A stretch of DNA of 64,000 bases from Mycobacterium sp. ACS4054 (GTDB lineage Bacteria > Actinomycetota > Actinomycetes > Mycobacteriales > Mycobacteriaceae), in the NCBI RefSeq assembly GCF_001667275.1, contig NZ_LZHV01000041.1, positions 186,001 to 250,000 of the forward strand, read 5' to 3'. The notes under the pieces were generated by a model that made no database searches, was not told where the DNA came from, and saw nothing but the letters and a program-made list of their open reading frames with translations. The position numbers were made by a program, and so were the translations under genes. Below are positions 18,959 to 27,149 of this stretch, piece after piece; position 1 is the first letter of the stretch; the number at the start of each line of letters is the position of its first letter.

Positions 18959-18988
18959 TTAACTCCCCGGGCAGCGGGCACTTATCCT
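18959..18988 (+). promoter_or_regulatory. Putative leaderless promoter of the cation-transporter-like gene
   Basis: TTAACT (18959-18964) and TATCCT (18983-18988) are separated by 18 bases and resemble SigA -35 and -10 elements. The first base seven positions after the -10 hexamer is the A of the ATG at 18995, so the transcript would have no leader, a common arrangement in mycobacteria. No Shine-Dalgarno sequence precedes the ATG, which agrees. Confidence 0.4.
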
Positions 18989-18994
18989 TGCGCT

Positions 18995-19672
18995 ATGAGC
19001 GACGGCTGCGCGGACGGTTGCGGCCACGGCGCCACCGACCTGACAACCGTCCGGGATGCAAAGCGCGACGCCGAATGGATACGGGCGGCGCGCTGGGCGA
19101 GATGGCTCGCGTGGGCGAGCCTGCTCTGGATGTGCGCGGAGGGCGCCCTCGGCCTGTGGCAAGGGTTCAACGCCGGATCCGTCTCCCTGATCGGCTGGGC
19201 GCTCGGCAGCGCGGTCGAGGGCCTGGCCAGTGCGATCGTCGTCTGGCGGTTCTCGGGTTCACGCACGCTGTCGGAGACCTCCGAGCGGCGGGCGCAACGC
19301 GGGGTGGCCATTTCGTTCTGGCTCATCGCGCCCTACATCGCGTTCGAATCGGTCCGCAACCTGCTTTCCGGGGCCCGCCCCGAAACGACGGTGATCGGGA
19401 TGGTGTTGACCGCCGTTGCGCTGGTGTTGATGCCCCTGCTGGGCTGGGCCAAGCGCACGCTCGCCAGGCGTCTGGACTCGCGGGCCACCGCCGGGGAGGG
19501 CACCCAGAACTATCTGTGCGCCGCGCAATCCGCTGCGGTGTTGCTGACGCTGGTCGTGCTCGCGGTGTGGCCGGGCGGCTGGTGGGTGGACCCGGTGGTG
19601 GGGCTCGCGATCGCCGGCGTCGCGGTCCGGGAGGGTGTCGAGGCGTGGCGGGGCGAGGAGTGCGGATGCTGA
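18995..19672 (+). CDS. Cation-diffusion-facilitator-like membrane protein
   Basis: This 225-residue protein has about six membrane helices and Cys/His-rich ends: CADGCGHG near the N-terminus and EECGC at the C-terminus, both plausible metal ligands. The helix pattern resembles the cation transporter families of actinobacteria, but the usual HxxxD pairs of zinc CDF exporters are not seen: helix 2 has SAVEGLASAIVV and helix 5 AAQSAAVLL. The transported ion and direction are unknown. It is divergent from the cyclase-like gene and is not found at this place in M. tuberculosis, where Rv2435c is followed by rbsK. Confidence 0.65.
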   Translation: MSDGCADGCGHGATDLTTVRDAKRDAEWIRAARWARWLAWASLLWMCAEGALGLWQGFNAGSVSLIGWALGSAVEGLASAIVVWRFSGSRTLSETSERRAQRGVAISFWLIAPYIAFESVRNLLSGARPETTVIGMVLTAVALVLMPLLGWAKRTLARRLDSRATAGEGTQNYLCAAQSAAVLLTLVVLAVWPGGWWVDPVVGLAIAGVAVREGVEAWRGEECGC

Positions 19673-19680
19673 CGCACGCC

Positions 19681-19709
19681 CCAAAACGGCGTCACCGCAA
19701 ACGTTTTGG
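19681..19709 (+). terminator. Stem-loop between the transporter-like gene and rbsK
   Basis: CCAAAACG (19681-19688) is perfectly complementary to CGTTTTGG (19702-19709), with a 13-base loop. It starts eight bases after the transporter-like stop and ends 15 bases before the rbsK ATG. It may stop or attenuate transcription; no T-run follows, so a protein-binding site is another possibility. Confidence 0.35.
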
Positions 19710-19724
19710 CCCGGGCAACGGCTG

Positions 19725-20603
19725 ATGCCACGAGTCTGCGTGGTCGGCAGCGTCAACATGGACGTGTCGCTGCGCGTCGACGCGCTCCCGCGCCCCGGCG
19801 AGACGGTGCTGGCGTCGGAGTTGACCTACGCACCGGGCGGCAAGGGTGGCAATCAGGCGGTGGCGGCGGCCCGGGCGGGCGCGCGGGTGCAGTTCGTGGG
19901 GGCCGTCGGCGACGACGCGGCCGCCGAACGGTTACGCGCGCACCTGCGGGACAACGGCGTGGGATTGGACGCCACGGCCGAGGTGCCCGGTTCGAGCGGC
20001 ACGGCGATCGTCGTCGTCGACGCCGACGCCGAGAACACCATCGTGGTCGCGCCGGGCGCCAATGGGCGGCTGTCGCTGGACGGCGCCGCCGCACGAACGG
20101 CCATCGCCGGCTGCGACGTCTTATTGACGCAGTTGGAAATTCCGGTGGCGGCGGCGGTGGAGGCGGCGCGGCAGGCTCGCGCGGCGGGGACGGTCGTCAT
20201 CGTCAACGCCTCGCCGGCCGGCCAGGACCGGGGCTCGTTGTCCGACCTTGCCGACCTGGCCGATGTGGTGATCGCCAACGAGGCCGAGGCCCGCGAGTGG
20301 CCGTGGCGACCCGCCCACCTGGTCACCACGCTGGGCGCGCGCGGCGCGCGGTACGCGGGCGCCGACGGCGAGTTCGTGGTGCCCGCGCCCGCGGTGACGG
20401 CGGTGGACACCACCGGGGCCGGGGACGTGTTCGCGGGAGTGCTGGCCGGAAGCTGGCCACCCAACCCGGGTACGCCCGCCCAGCGGCTGCAGGCGTTGCG
20501 GCGGGCCAGCGCCGCGGGCGCGCTGGCGACGCTGGTGGCCGGCGCCGGGGACTGCGCGCCGGATGCCGAAGCCATCGACGCGGCGCTCGAATCACTGGCC
20601 TGA
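19725..20603 (+). CDS. rbsK: Ribokinase-type PfkB sugar kinase
   Basis: The protein has 292 residues, starting at ATG 19725 (MPRVCVVGSVNMDVSLRV). It carries both PfkB signatures: GGKGGNQAVAAARAG (about residues 39-53) for sugar binding, and DTTGAGDVFAGVL (about residue 228) with the catalytic Asp. This is the ribokinase subgroup, which phosphorylates D-ribose at O5 with ATP. It corresponds to Rv2436. No ribose transporter is adjacent, so the sugar might come from nucleoside turnover. A longer frame from 19635 exists but lacks family residues. Confidence 0.9.
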   Translation: MPRVCVVGSVNMDVSLRVDALPRPGETVLASELTYAPGGKGGNQAVAAARAGARVQFVGAVGDDAAAERLRAHLRDNGVGLDATAEVPGSSGTAIVVVDADAENTIVVAPGANGRLSLDGAAARTAIAGCDVLLTQLEIPVAAAVEAARQARAAGTVVIVNASPAGQDRGSLSDLADLADVVIANEAEAREWPWRPAHLVTTLGARGARYAGADGEFVVPAPAVTAVDTTGAGDVFAGVLAGSWPPNPGTPAQRLQALRRASAAGALATLVAGAGDCAPDAEAIDAALESLA

Positions 20604-20699
20604 CCTGCGGTTGGCAGCAGTTGGCAGCGTCTGGCGTCGATCTGGCAGTGGTCAACGGGCAGCGTCGGAGGCGTTCAAGCCATCGACGAAAGGAACATC

Positions 20700-21107
20700 A
20701 TGTCCGCCACCACGATTGACCGCACCGGCACCCGCGACGGGCTGCTTCGCCTTGCCATGCGTGCCGACGCCGCCATCAGCGGACTGGTCGGTCTGGCCGG
20801 TATCCCGCTGGCCGGCCGGCTCGCCGAGCTCTCGGGCACGACGAAGGCGTTCGAGTACGCCATGGGCGCGTTCCTGATCGGTTACGGCGTGGTCGTGTTC
20901 GCGCTCGCCGCGCGGCCGTCGGTCCTGCGCGCCGGCATGGCCGTCATCATCGCCAACGTGGCGTACACGGTGGCCGCCGTCGTGCTGGTGCTCACCGACG
21001 TCTTCCCACTGACCTCGGCGGGCGTCGCGTTGAACCTGGCGGCCGGCGCCTACACGCTGGTGTTCGCCGAGCTGCAGTACCAGGGCTGGCGCCGCGCGCG
21101 GGCGTGA
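20700..21107 (+). CDS. Small four-helix membrane protein of unknown function
   Basis: This 135-residue protein (Rv2437-like position) has four predicted helices. The charged N-terminus (about 22 residues) is cytosolic and the C-terminus ends in basic residues (YQGWRRARA). AAAGGA at 20690-20695 precedes the ATG. No catalytic motif is visible and I do not recognise a characterised family. It lies 96 bp after rbsK. Confidence 0.75.
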   Translation: MSATTIDRTGTRDGLLRLAMRADAAISGLVGLAGIPLAGRLAELSGTTKAFEYAMGAFLIGYGVVVFALAARPSVLRAGMAVIIANVAYTVAAVVLVLTDVFPLTSAGVALNLAAGAYTLVFAELQYQGWRRARA

Positions 21108-21155
21108 GCGGACGCCCGGGGCCCGTCCGGCGCTGCCGGGCGGGCCCGCAACGCG

Positions 21156-23198
21156 CTATTCCTCGGGGATCTGCCGCTCGATCTCGTCGAGCCAGATACG
21201 GGCGGACATGTCCGACGGGGCGCGCCAATCGCCGCGCGGCGACAACGAGCCGCCGTGCGACACCTTCGGGCCGTTGGGCAGCGCCGAGCGCTTGAACTGA
21301 CTGAACGAGTAGAACCGCTGCACGAAAACGCCCAGCCAGTGCCGAATCTCCTTCAGCGAGTAGGTCGGTCGCTTTTCCTCGGGGAATCCCGGCGGCCAGT
21401 TGCCACGGTCGGGGTCGCTCCACGCGTGCCAGGCCAGGAACGCGATCTTCGAGGGCCGGAAGCCGAAGCGCAGCACGTGGAAGAGTGAAAAGTCCTGCAG
21501 CGCATAGGGGCCGACCTTGTCCTCGCTGCTCTGCAACTCTTCCTCCTCGCCGCTCGGAACGAGCTCCGGGGAGATCTCGGTGTCCAGCACCGACTGCAGC
21601 ACGTCGGTGACGTCGGATTCGAACTGACCGGACGAGATGACCCAGCGGATCAGGTGCTGGATCAGCGTCTTGGGGACGCCGCCATTGACGTTGTAGTGCG
21701 ACATCTGGTCGCCCACCCCGTACGTCGACCAGCCCAGCGCCAGCTCGGAGAGGTCACCGGTGCCGAGCACGATGCCGCCGCGCTGGTTGGCCAGCCGGAA
21801 CAGGTAGTCGGTGCGCAGGCCGGCCTGGACATTCTCGAAGGTGACGTCGTAGACCTTCTCGCCGCGCCCGAACGGGTGGCCGATCTCGGCGAACATCAGC
21901 TTCGCGGTCTCGGTGATGTCGATCTCCTCGAACGTCACACCCAGCGCGCGGCACAACTCGATCGCGTTGCGCTTGGTCCGATCTCCGGTCGCGAAGCCGG
22001 GCAGCGTGAACGCCAGGATGTCGCTGCGCGGCCGCTCTTCCCGGTCCATCGCGCGGGCCGCGACGATCAGCGCGTGCGTCGAGTCCAGGCCGCCGGAGAT
22101 CCCGATGACGATCTTCGGATAGTCCAGGGCCCGCAACCGTTGCTCGAGCCCGGCAACCTGAATGTTGTAGGCCTCGTAGCAATCCTGTTCCAGCCGTTCG
22201 CGGTTGGCGGGAACGAACGGGAAACGCTCGACGTCGCGACGCAGTCCGATGTCGCCGCCCGGCGGGTCCAGCCGAAAAGCGATGCGCCGGAACGACTCGG
22301 CCGGCCCGCGATGGTGGCGCCGGTTGTCGTCGAACGTCCCCATGCGCAGCCGTTCCGAGCGCAGCAGGTCGAGGTCGACGTCGGCCACGCTGCGTCGCTC
22401 GCCCTTGGGGAAGCGCTCGGAGGAGGACAGCAGTTCGCCGTTCTCCCACACCATGGTTTGCCCGTCCCACGCCAGGTCGGTGGTCGATTCGCCCTCGCCC
22501 GCGGCCGCGTACACGTAGGCGGCCAGGCACCGCGCCGATGCCGAGCGGGCCAACAGGCAGCGGTCCTCGGCCCGGCCGATGGTGATGGGGCTGCCGGACA
22601 GGTTCGCCAGCACCGTCGCGCCCGCCAACGCCGCCTCCGCACTGGGCGGGATCGGCACGAACATGTCCTCGCAGATTTCGACGTGCAGCACGAAGTCGGC
22701 GATGTCCGACGCGGCGAACAACAGGTCCGGGCCGAACGGAACCTCGGCGTCGCAGATCCGGATGGTGCCGCGCTCGTCGTCTCCGGCGGCGATCTGGCGG
22801 CGCTCGTAGAACTCCCGGTAGGTGGGCAGGTACGACTTCGGCACCACCCCGAGGACCGCGCCGCGGTGGATGATCACCGCGGTGTTGTAGATCCGATGCC
22901 GATAGCGCAGCGGCGCGCCGACGACCAGCACGGGCAGCAGATCGCTGGACGACGCGACGATGGTCTCGACGGCGGCTTTGACGTCGTCGAGCAAGAGGTC
23001 TTGCATGACGATGTCCTCGATGGAGTACCCCGACAGCGTCAGCTCCGGGAACACGGCCACGGCGACGCCGTCCTCGTGGCACTCTTGCGCCAGCCGTAAG
23101 ACCGACTCCGCGTTGGCCGCCGGATCGCCGATCGTGGTGTGATGGGTGCACGCGGCGACCCGGACAAAGCCCTGGCTGTAAGCGTTGTAGAAGTCCAT
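21156..23198 (-). CDS. nadE: Glutamine-dependent NAD+ synthetase
   Basis: NadE converts deamido-NAD to NAD+ using ammonia from glutamine. The 680-residue protein has an N-terminal nitrilase-type glutaminase domain with the triad Glu52 (FPELTLSGY), Lys121 ([10 protein letters not shown]) and Cys176 (EICEDMF), numbered as in the M. tuberculosis enzyme. A C-terminal synthetase domain has the PP-loop [16 protein letters not shown] (about residue 366 onward). The two active sites are known to be joined by an ammonia tunnel. It is divergent from the isochorismatase-like gene 59 bp away. Confidence 0.97.
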   Translation of the reverse strand: MDFYNAYSQGFVRVAACTHHTTIGDPAANAESVLRLAQECHEDGVAVAVFPELTLSGYSIEDIVMQDLLLDDVKAAVETIVASSSDLLPVLVVGAPLRYRHRIYNTAVIIHRGAVLGVVPKSYLPTYREFYERRQIAAGDDERGTIRICDAEVPFGPDLLFAASDIADFVLHVEICEDMFVPIPPSAEAALAGATVLANLSGSPITIGRAEDRCLLARSASARCLAAYVYAAAGEGESTTDLAWDGQTMVWENGELLSSSERFPKGERRSVADVDLDLLRSERLRMGTFDDNRRHHRGPAESFRRIAFRLDPPGGDIGLRRDVERFPFVPANRERLEQDCYEAYNIQVAGLEQRLRALDYPKIVIGISGGLDSTHALIVAARAMDREERPRSDILAFTLPGFATGDRTKRNAIELCRALGVTFEEIDITETAKLMFAEIGHPFGRGEKVYDVTFENVQAGLRTDYLFRLANQRGGIVLGTGDLSELALGWSTYGVGDQMSHYNVNGGVPKTLIQHLIRWVISSGQFESDVTDVLQSVLDTEISPELVPSGEEEELQSSEDKVGPYALQDFSLFHVLRFGFRPSKIAFLAWHAWSDPDRGNWPPGFPEEKRPTYSLKEIRHWLGVFVQRFYSFSQFKRSALPNGPKVSHGGSLSPRGDWRAPSDMSARIWLDEIERQIPEE

Positions 23199-23257
23199 CG
23201 CCCTTCCATTGTCGCCTGACCGGTGTCAACCCGTTGCCGCCGGGTATTACCTCCATC

Positions 23258-23797
23258 ATGAGCGATACTGCCGTCGTGGTGGTCGACATGATGAACACCT
23301 ATGAGCACCCCGATGCTGAGGAACTGATACCCAATGTCGGCAAGATCATCGACCCTCTGACCGATTTGGTCCGCCGCGCACGCGAATCCGAGAAGGTCGA
23401 CCTGATCTACGTCAACGACAACTACGGCGACTTCGCCGCCCAGTTCTCCGACATCGTCAACGCCGCGCTGGACGGCGCCCGGCCCGATCTGGTGAAGCCG
23501 ATCCTTCCCGCCGGGGACTGCCGGGTGATGACCAAGGTGCGCCACAGCGCGTTCTACGCGACCGCGCTGGCGTATCTGCTGAACCGGCTGGAGACCAAGC
23601 GGCTGGTCATCGCCGGACAGGTCACCGAGCAGTGCATCCTCTACACCGCGCTCGACGCCTACGTGCGCCATTTTCCCGTCGTGATCGCGACCGACGCCGT
23701 CGCCGGCATCGACACCGGGCTGGCCGAGGCCGCGTGCAAAATGATGGAGCGGAACATGTCCGCGGAGCTCACCACGGCCGCCGACTGCCTGCCTTAG
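23258..23797 (+). CDS. Isochorismatase-superfamily cysteine hydrolase
   Basis: The 179-residue protein has the catalytic triad Asp10 (VVVDMMNTY), Lys93 (MTKVRHSAFY) and Cys126 with its cis-peptide motif GQVTEQC. The superfamily includes nicotinamidases, but the metal-binding Asp/His loop of PncA is absent (VNDNYGDF instead of a DWH-type motif), so nicotinamidase activity is doubtful. The start ATG 23258 follows a TATTAC -10-like hexamer by only a few bases and may be leaderless. It sits between nadE and a Sir2 deacylase, which makes a role in pyridine nucleotide metabolism worth testing. Confidence 0.85.
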   Translation: MSDTAVVVVDMMNTYEHPDAEELIPNVGKIIDPLTDLVRRARESEKVDLIYVNDNYGDFAAQFSDIVNAALDGARPDLVKPILPAGDCRVMTKVRHSAFYATALAYLLNRLETKRLVIAGQVTEQCILYTALDAYVRHFPVVIATDAVAGIDTGLAEAACKMMERNMSAELTTAADCLP

Positions 23798-23816
23798 GCC
23801 CCGTACGCTGGACGGG

Positions 23817-24665
23817 GTGACCACCCGCCGCGCCGAATCGCCGGAGCTGGTCGCGCTGCTGGCCGGTCGCAGGATCGCGGTGCTGACGGGCGCGGGCCTG
23901 TCCACCGATTCCGGGATTCCCGACTACCGCGGGCCCGATTCGCCACCCAGCAATCCGATGACGATCCGTCAGTTCACCTCGGATCCGGTGTTCCGCCAGC
24001 GGTACTGGGCGCGCAACCACGTCGGCTGGCGGCACATGGACGACACCCAGCCCAACGCCGGGCACCGCGCGCTGACGCGACTCGAGCGCGTCCGCGTGGT
24101 GACGGGCGTGATCACCCAGAACGTCGACCTGCTGCACACCAAGGCCGGCAGCGTCAACGTCGTCAACCTGCACGGCACCTACGCGCGGGTGGTCTGCCTG
24201 AGCTGCGGCTACACCATGAGCCGCGCCGCGCTGGCCGACCGGCTGGAAGCGCTCAACCCGGGCTTCATCGAGCGGGCCGAAGCGGTCGGCGACCTGGCGG
24301 TGGCCCCCGACGCCGACGCCGTCGTCGGCGACACCGCGAATTTTCGCTACCTCGACTGCCCGCGCTGCGGCGGCATGCTCAAGCCGGACATCGTCTACTT
24401 CGGCGAAAACGTCGCCAAAGAGGTTGTTGCTCAAGCGTATTCATTGGTCGACGAGGCCGATGCCCTGCTGGTCGCCGGCTCGTCGCTGACGGTGTTCTCC
24501 GGCTACCGATTCGTGCGGCACGCCGCCGCGCTGGGCAGGCCGATCGCGATCGTCAACCGCGGCGACACCCGCGGCGATGAGCTGGCGACGGTCAAGGTCG
24601 ACGGCGGTTGTTCCGAGCTACTGACCCTGTTGGCCGACGAATTGTCGCCGCTGGCAACGCGTTAG
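23817..24665 (+). CDS. Sir2-family NAD-dependent protein deacylase
   Basis: The protein has 282 residues, starting at GTG 23817. GAGLSTDSGIPDYRG (about residues 26-40) binds NAD, TQNVDLLH forms the ribose pocket, and the catalytic His lies in NLHGT (about residue 119). Zinc is held by two Cys pairs, VCLSCGY and DCPRCGG. The sequence is of the SIRT4-like type. Sirtuins remove acyl groups from lysine and release nicotinamide. It lies 19 bp after the isochorismatase-like gene and is probably in the same operon. Its stop overlaps that of the convergent P450 gene. Confidence 0.92.
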   Translation: MTTRRAESPELVALLAGRRIAVLTGAGLSTDSGIPDYRGPDSPPSNPMTIRQFTSDPVFRQRYWARNHVGWRHMDDTQPNAGHRALTRLERVRVVTGVITQNVDLLHTKAGSVNVVNLHGTYARVVCLSCGYTMSRAALADRLEALNPGFIERAEAVGDLAVAPDADAVVGDTANFRYLDCPRCGGMLKPDIVYFGENVAKEVVAQAYSLVDEADALLVAGSSLTVFSGYRFVRHAAALGRPIAIVNRGDTRGDELATVKVDGGCSELLTLLADELSPLATR

Positions 24666-25939
24666 AACGTGCAGGGCATGCTGCGGACGGCGTGCACGAA
24701 ATTGCCCGCCACGTAGGTCGGATCGCCGGCCTCGATGCCCGGCAGCTGCCGCAGCAGTTCGCCGAAGATCGCCCGCAGCTGCGCCCGGGCGACGTGCGCC
24801 CCGAGGCAGAAGTGCACGCCGCCGCCGCCGAAGCCGACGTGCGGGTTGGGGCTGCGGCTCAGGTCCAACCGCTCCGGATGGTCGAACGCCTCGGTGTCCC
24901 AGTTGCCCGACGGGTAGAACATCACCACCTTCTCCCCCGCCGCTATCTGCTGGCCGCCCAACTCGAAATCCGTTGCGGCCGTGCGGCGGAAGGTCATCAC
25001 CGGGGAGGCCCACCGGACGAACTCCTCGACCGCCGTGCCGATCCGGCTGTCGAAATCCTCCAGCAACCACGCCCGCTGATCACCGAAATCGGTGAGCGCC
25101 TTCATCGCGTGGCTGGTCGTTTGCCGGGTGGTGTCGTTGGCCGCCACGGAGAGCAGCACGAAGAAGGCGGCCACCTCGGCGTCGGTCAACCGCTCACCGT
25201 CGACCTCGGCGTTCACCAGGCCGCTGATCAGGTCGTCGCCGGGATGCTCGCGGCGCTGGACCGCGAGCTCCCCGGCCACCTGGTGCACGTAGGTCTGGTG
25301 CTCGAACAACACCTCCATCGGGTGGCGGCCGTCGAGGTAGGCCGGGTCGGCCCAGGACACCATGGCGTCGGTGGCGGCCGCCATGTGCTCACGCTCGGAT
25401 TCGGGGATCCCGACCATGTCCGACAACGTGCGGATGGGCAGCTCCTTGGCGCAGTGGTCGACGAAGTCCGCCCCGCTGCCGGCGGCGCGCAGCTCTGCCA
25501 CGATGGTGCGGGCGTTGGCCCGGATCGACTCCTCGATGCGGCGCACCTGGCGCGGGGTGAACGCGGCGCTGACCAGCTTGCGCAGCTTGGTGTGCCGCGG
25601 CGGGTCCATCGCCAGGAACGACTGGGATGCTTCGAGCAGCTCCACCGGGATGTTCTCGAACATCACGCCCCGGCCGGACAGGAACGCCTCGTTGTTGCGG
25701 CTGACCGCGACGATGTCGGCGCGCCGGGTGATGGCCCAGTAGCCGGGGTCCGCCGGATCGGGCATCAGGGCGTCTTCGACGGGCGGATGCCAGCTCACCG
25801 GCCGCTCGGCGCGCAGCACGGCGAACGACTTTTCCCGCTCGGCCGCGGTCGTCGCCCAGAACGCGCGGGAGGACAGGTCGATGGGGTCGTAGGGGCGGCC
25901 GGGCTGCTCGGTGCCCGACTTTCCGGTCAGCACGGTCAT
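24662..25939 (-). CDS. Cytochrome P450 (CYP)
   Basis: This 425-residue soluble P450 has the I-helix oxygen motif AANDTTRQT (about residue 272), the K-helix ExxR as EEFVRW, and the heme-thiolate loop FGGGGVHFCLGAH (about residue 378) with the Cys ligand. It is in the general class of mycobacterial lipid and sterol hydroxylases; I do not assign a CYP number. The GGAGG site lies just upstream of the ATG. A TetR gene is divergent, and a perfect palindrome sits inside the probable promoter, so the P450 is likely inducible by its substrate. No ferredoxin gene is adjacent. Confidence 0.93.
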   Translation of the reverse strand: MTVLTGKSGTEQPGRPYDPIDLSSRAFWATTAAEREKSFAVLRAERPVSWHPPVEDALMPDPADPGYWAITRRADIVAVSRNNEAFLSGRGVMFENIPVELLEASQSFLAMDPPRHTKLRKLVSAAFTPRQVRRIEESIRANARTIVAELRAAGSGADFVDHCAKELPIRTLSDMVGIPESEREHMAAATDAMVSWADPAYLDGRHPMEVLFEHQTYVHQVAGELAVQRREHPGDDLISGLVNAEVDGERLTDAEVAAFFVLLSVAANDTTRQTTSHAMKALTDFGDQRAWLLEDFDSRIGTAVEEFVRWASPVMTFRRTAATDFELGGQQIAAGEKVVMFYPSGNWDTEAFDHPERLDLSRSPNPHVGFGGGGVHFCLGAHVARAQLRAIFGELLRQLPGIEAGDPTYVAGNFVHAVRSMPCTF

Positions 25940-25984
25940 GATGGTCCTCCGTCGCGTATGACCCCGGTCACAAATCCGCCTGCG

Positions 25985-26014
25985 ACACTATTCCTAGACA
26001 TGATGTCTAGTCAA
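25985..26014 (-). promoter_or_regulatory. Probable P450 promoter overlapping the operator
   Basis: On the minus strand TTGACT (26009-26014) and TAGTGT (25985-25990) form a SigA-like promoter with an 18-base spacer. The spacer contains almost the whole palindrome at 25994-26010. A repressor bound there would block polymerase. Confidence 0.5.
25994..26010. promoter_or_regulatory. Perfect 17-bp operator palindrome between P450 and TetR genes
   Basis: CTAGACAT-G-ATGTCTAG is a perfect inverted repeat around one central base. It is the size and symmetry expected of a TetR dimer site and lies 34 bp before the tetR ATG and 55 bp from the P450 start. It probably lets the TetR protein repress both genes. 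A TATGCT hexamer at 26032-26037, seven bases from the tetR ATG, suggests a leaderless tetR transcript starting just downstream. Confidence 0.7.
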
Positions 26015-26043
26015 GTTGTCGAAGCAGGGTCTATGCTGGGAGA

Positions 26044-26688
26044 ATGCCATCGGTCACCCGCAAGCCGCAGGCCAACCGGGAACAGGAACGCCAGCAGCGG
26101 CGAGAGCAGATCGAGCGCCGGTTGCTGGACGCGACCGAGCGGCTGATGCGCGACGGCGCCAGCTTCACCGAGCTCAGCGTGGACCGGCTGTCGAGCGCGG
26201 CCGGCATTTCCCGCGCGAGCTTCTACATCTACTTCGAGGACAAGGGCCACCTGCTGCGCCGCCTGGCCAACCAGGTGTTCGCCGACCTCGCCGACAGCGC
26301 GGAGCGCTGGTGGGCGGTGGCCGGGCGCCACGATCCCAGTGACGTCCGCGCCGCGATGGACGGCATCATCGCCAGCTATCGCCGGCACCAGCCGGTGCTG
26401 GTCGCGCTCAACGAGATGGCCGGCTACGACCCGCTGGTCGCGGCGACCTACCGCAATTTGCTGACCGCGGTCACCGGGCGGATGGCCCGGGTGATCGAGG
26501 AGGGCCAGGCCGATGGCTCGATCCGGCCGGAGCTGCCGGCGACCACCACGGCCGGCGCGCTGACCTGGATGGTCGAGCGGGCGTGCCAGCAGGAGCTCCC
26601 CGTGAAGCCACCCGCATACGATCCGGAACTGGCCGCGACGCTCGCCGAGATCGTCTGGGGTGCGCTCTATCTCAAGCCCGTGCGCTGA
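26044..26688 (+). CDS. TetR-family transcriptional regulator
   Basis: The protein has 214 residues. The N-terminal helix-turn-helix covers about residues 22-68 (RRLLDATERLMRDGA, LSVDRLSSAAGISRASFYIYFEDKGHLLRRLAN), followed by a helical ligand-binding domain with an acidic/hydrophobic pocket. It faces the P450 gene across a 104-bp gap that contains a perfect palindrome, so control of the P450 and of itself is the simplest reading. The ligand is unknown; a lipid or sterol is plausible because of the P450. Confidence 0.9.
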   Translation: MPSVTRKPQANREQERQQRREQIERRLLDATERLMRDGASFTELSVDRLSSAAGISRASFYIYFEDKGHLLRRLANQVFADLADSAERWWAVAGRHDPSDVRAAMDGIIASYRRHQPVLVALNEMAGYDPLVAATYRNLLTAVTGRMARVIEEGQADGSIRPELPATTTAGALTWMVERACQQELPVKPPAYDPELAATLAEIVWGALYLKPVR

Positions 26689-26714
26689 TGCGCCCGCGAC
26701 AGGACGAGGACAAG

Positions 26715-27143
26715 ATGGGAACCATGACCACCACCAAACCCAACGTGTGGCAATACATCGGCTACTCGTACGGGCGCTGCCTGCCCAGCTCGATGCGCGA
26801 CTGGGTCGCCAACGATCTCGCCGGCAAGGGAGCAGTGCGCCGGCACATGATCCGGTGGGCAATCCCGCCGCTGTTCGTACTGGCGCCGTTCTGGCTGCTA
26901 CCCGCTTCGCTGTATGTGCACACGGAGATGACGGCGCCGCTGTACATCTGGGCCCTGCTGATCACGCTGGCGTTGAACAAGGTGTGGCGCCGGCACCGGC
27001 TCGCCCAGCACGGCCTCGACCCGAACATGGTCGACGTGCTCAAGAACAAGAAACAGGCGCGGATGCACGAGGACTACGCGCGCCGGTTCGGGCCGCGCCC
27101 GGAATCGGCGGCGTGGCAGGACAACAGCAACCCGTTCACCTGA
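26715..27143 (+). CDS. DUF5313 small membrane protein
   Basis: The 142-residue protein has the mycobacterial DUF5313 pattern: NVWQYIGYSYGRCLPSSMRDWV at the start, two membrane helices (about residues 52-95), and the ALNKVWRRHRLAQHGLDPN block, ending in a polar tail. The function is unknown. GAGGA at 26705-26709 supports ATG 26715; a second ATG at 26724 is possible. It lies 26 bp after tetR and may share its transcript. Confidence 0.82.
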   Translation: MGTMTTTKPNVWQYIGYSYGRCLPSSMRDWVANDLAGKGAVRRHMIRWAIPPLFVLAPFWLLPASLYVHTEMTAPLYIWALLITLALNKVWRRHRLAQHGLDPNMVDVLKNKKQARMHEDYARRFGPRPESAAWQDNSNPFT

Positions 27144-27149
27144 CCCGGT

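Noticed and set aside
17996..18994. Long N-terminal extension of the transporter-like frame
   Set aside because: It is antisense to the cyclase-like gene; the hydrophobic protein starts at 18995.
23258..23797. Nicotinamidase PncA
   Set aside because: The catalytic triad is present but the metal-binding Asp/His residues are not.
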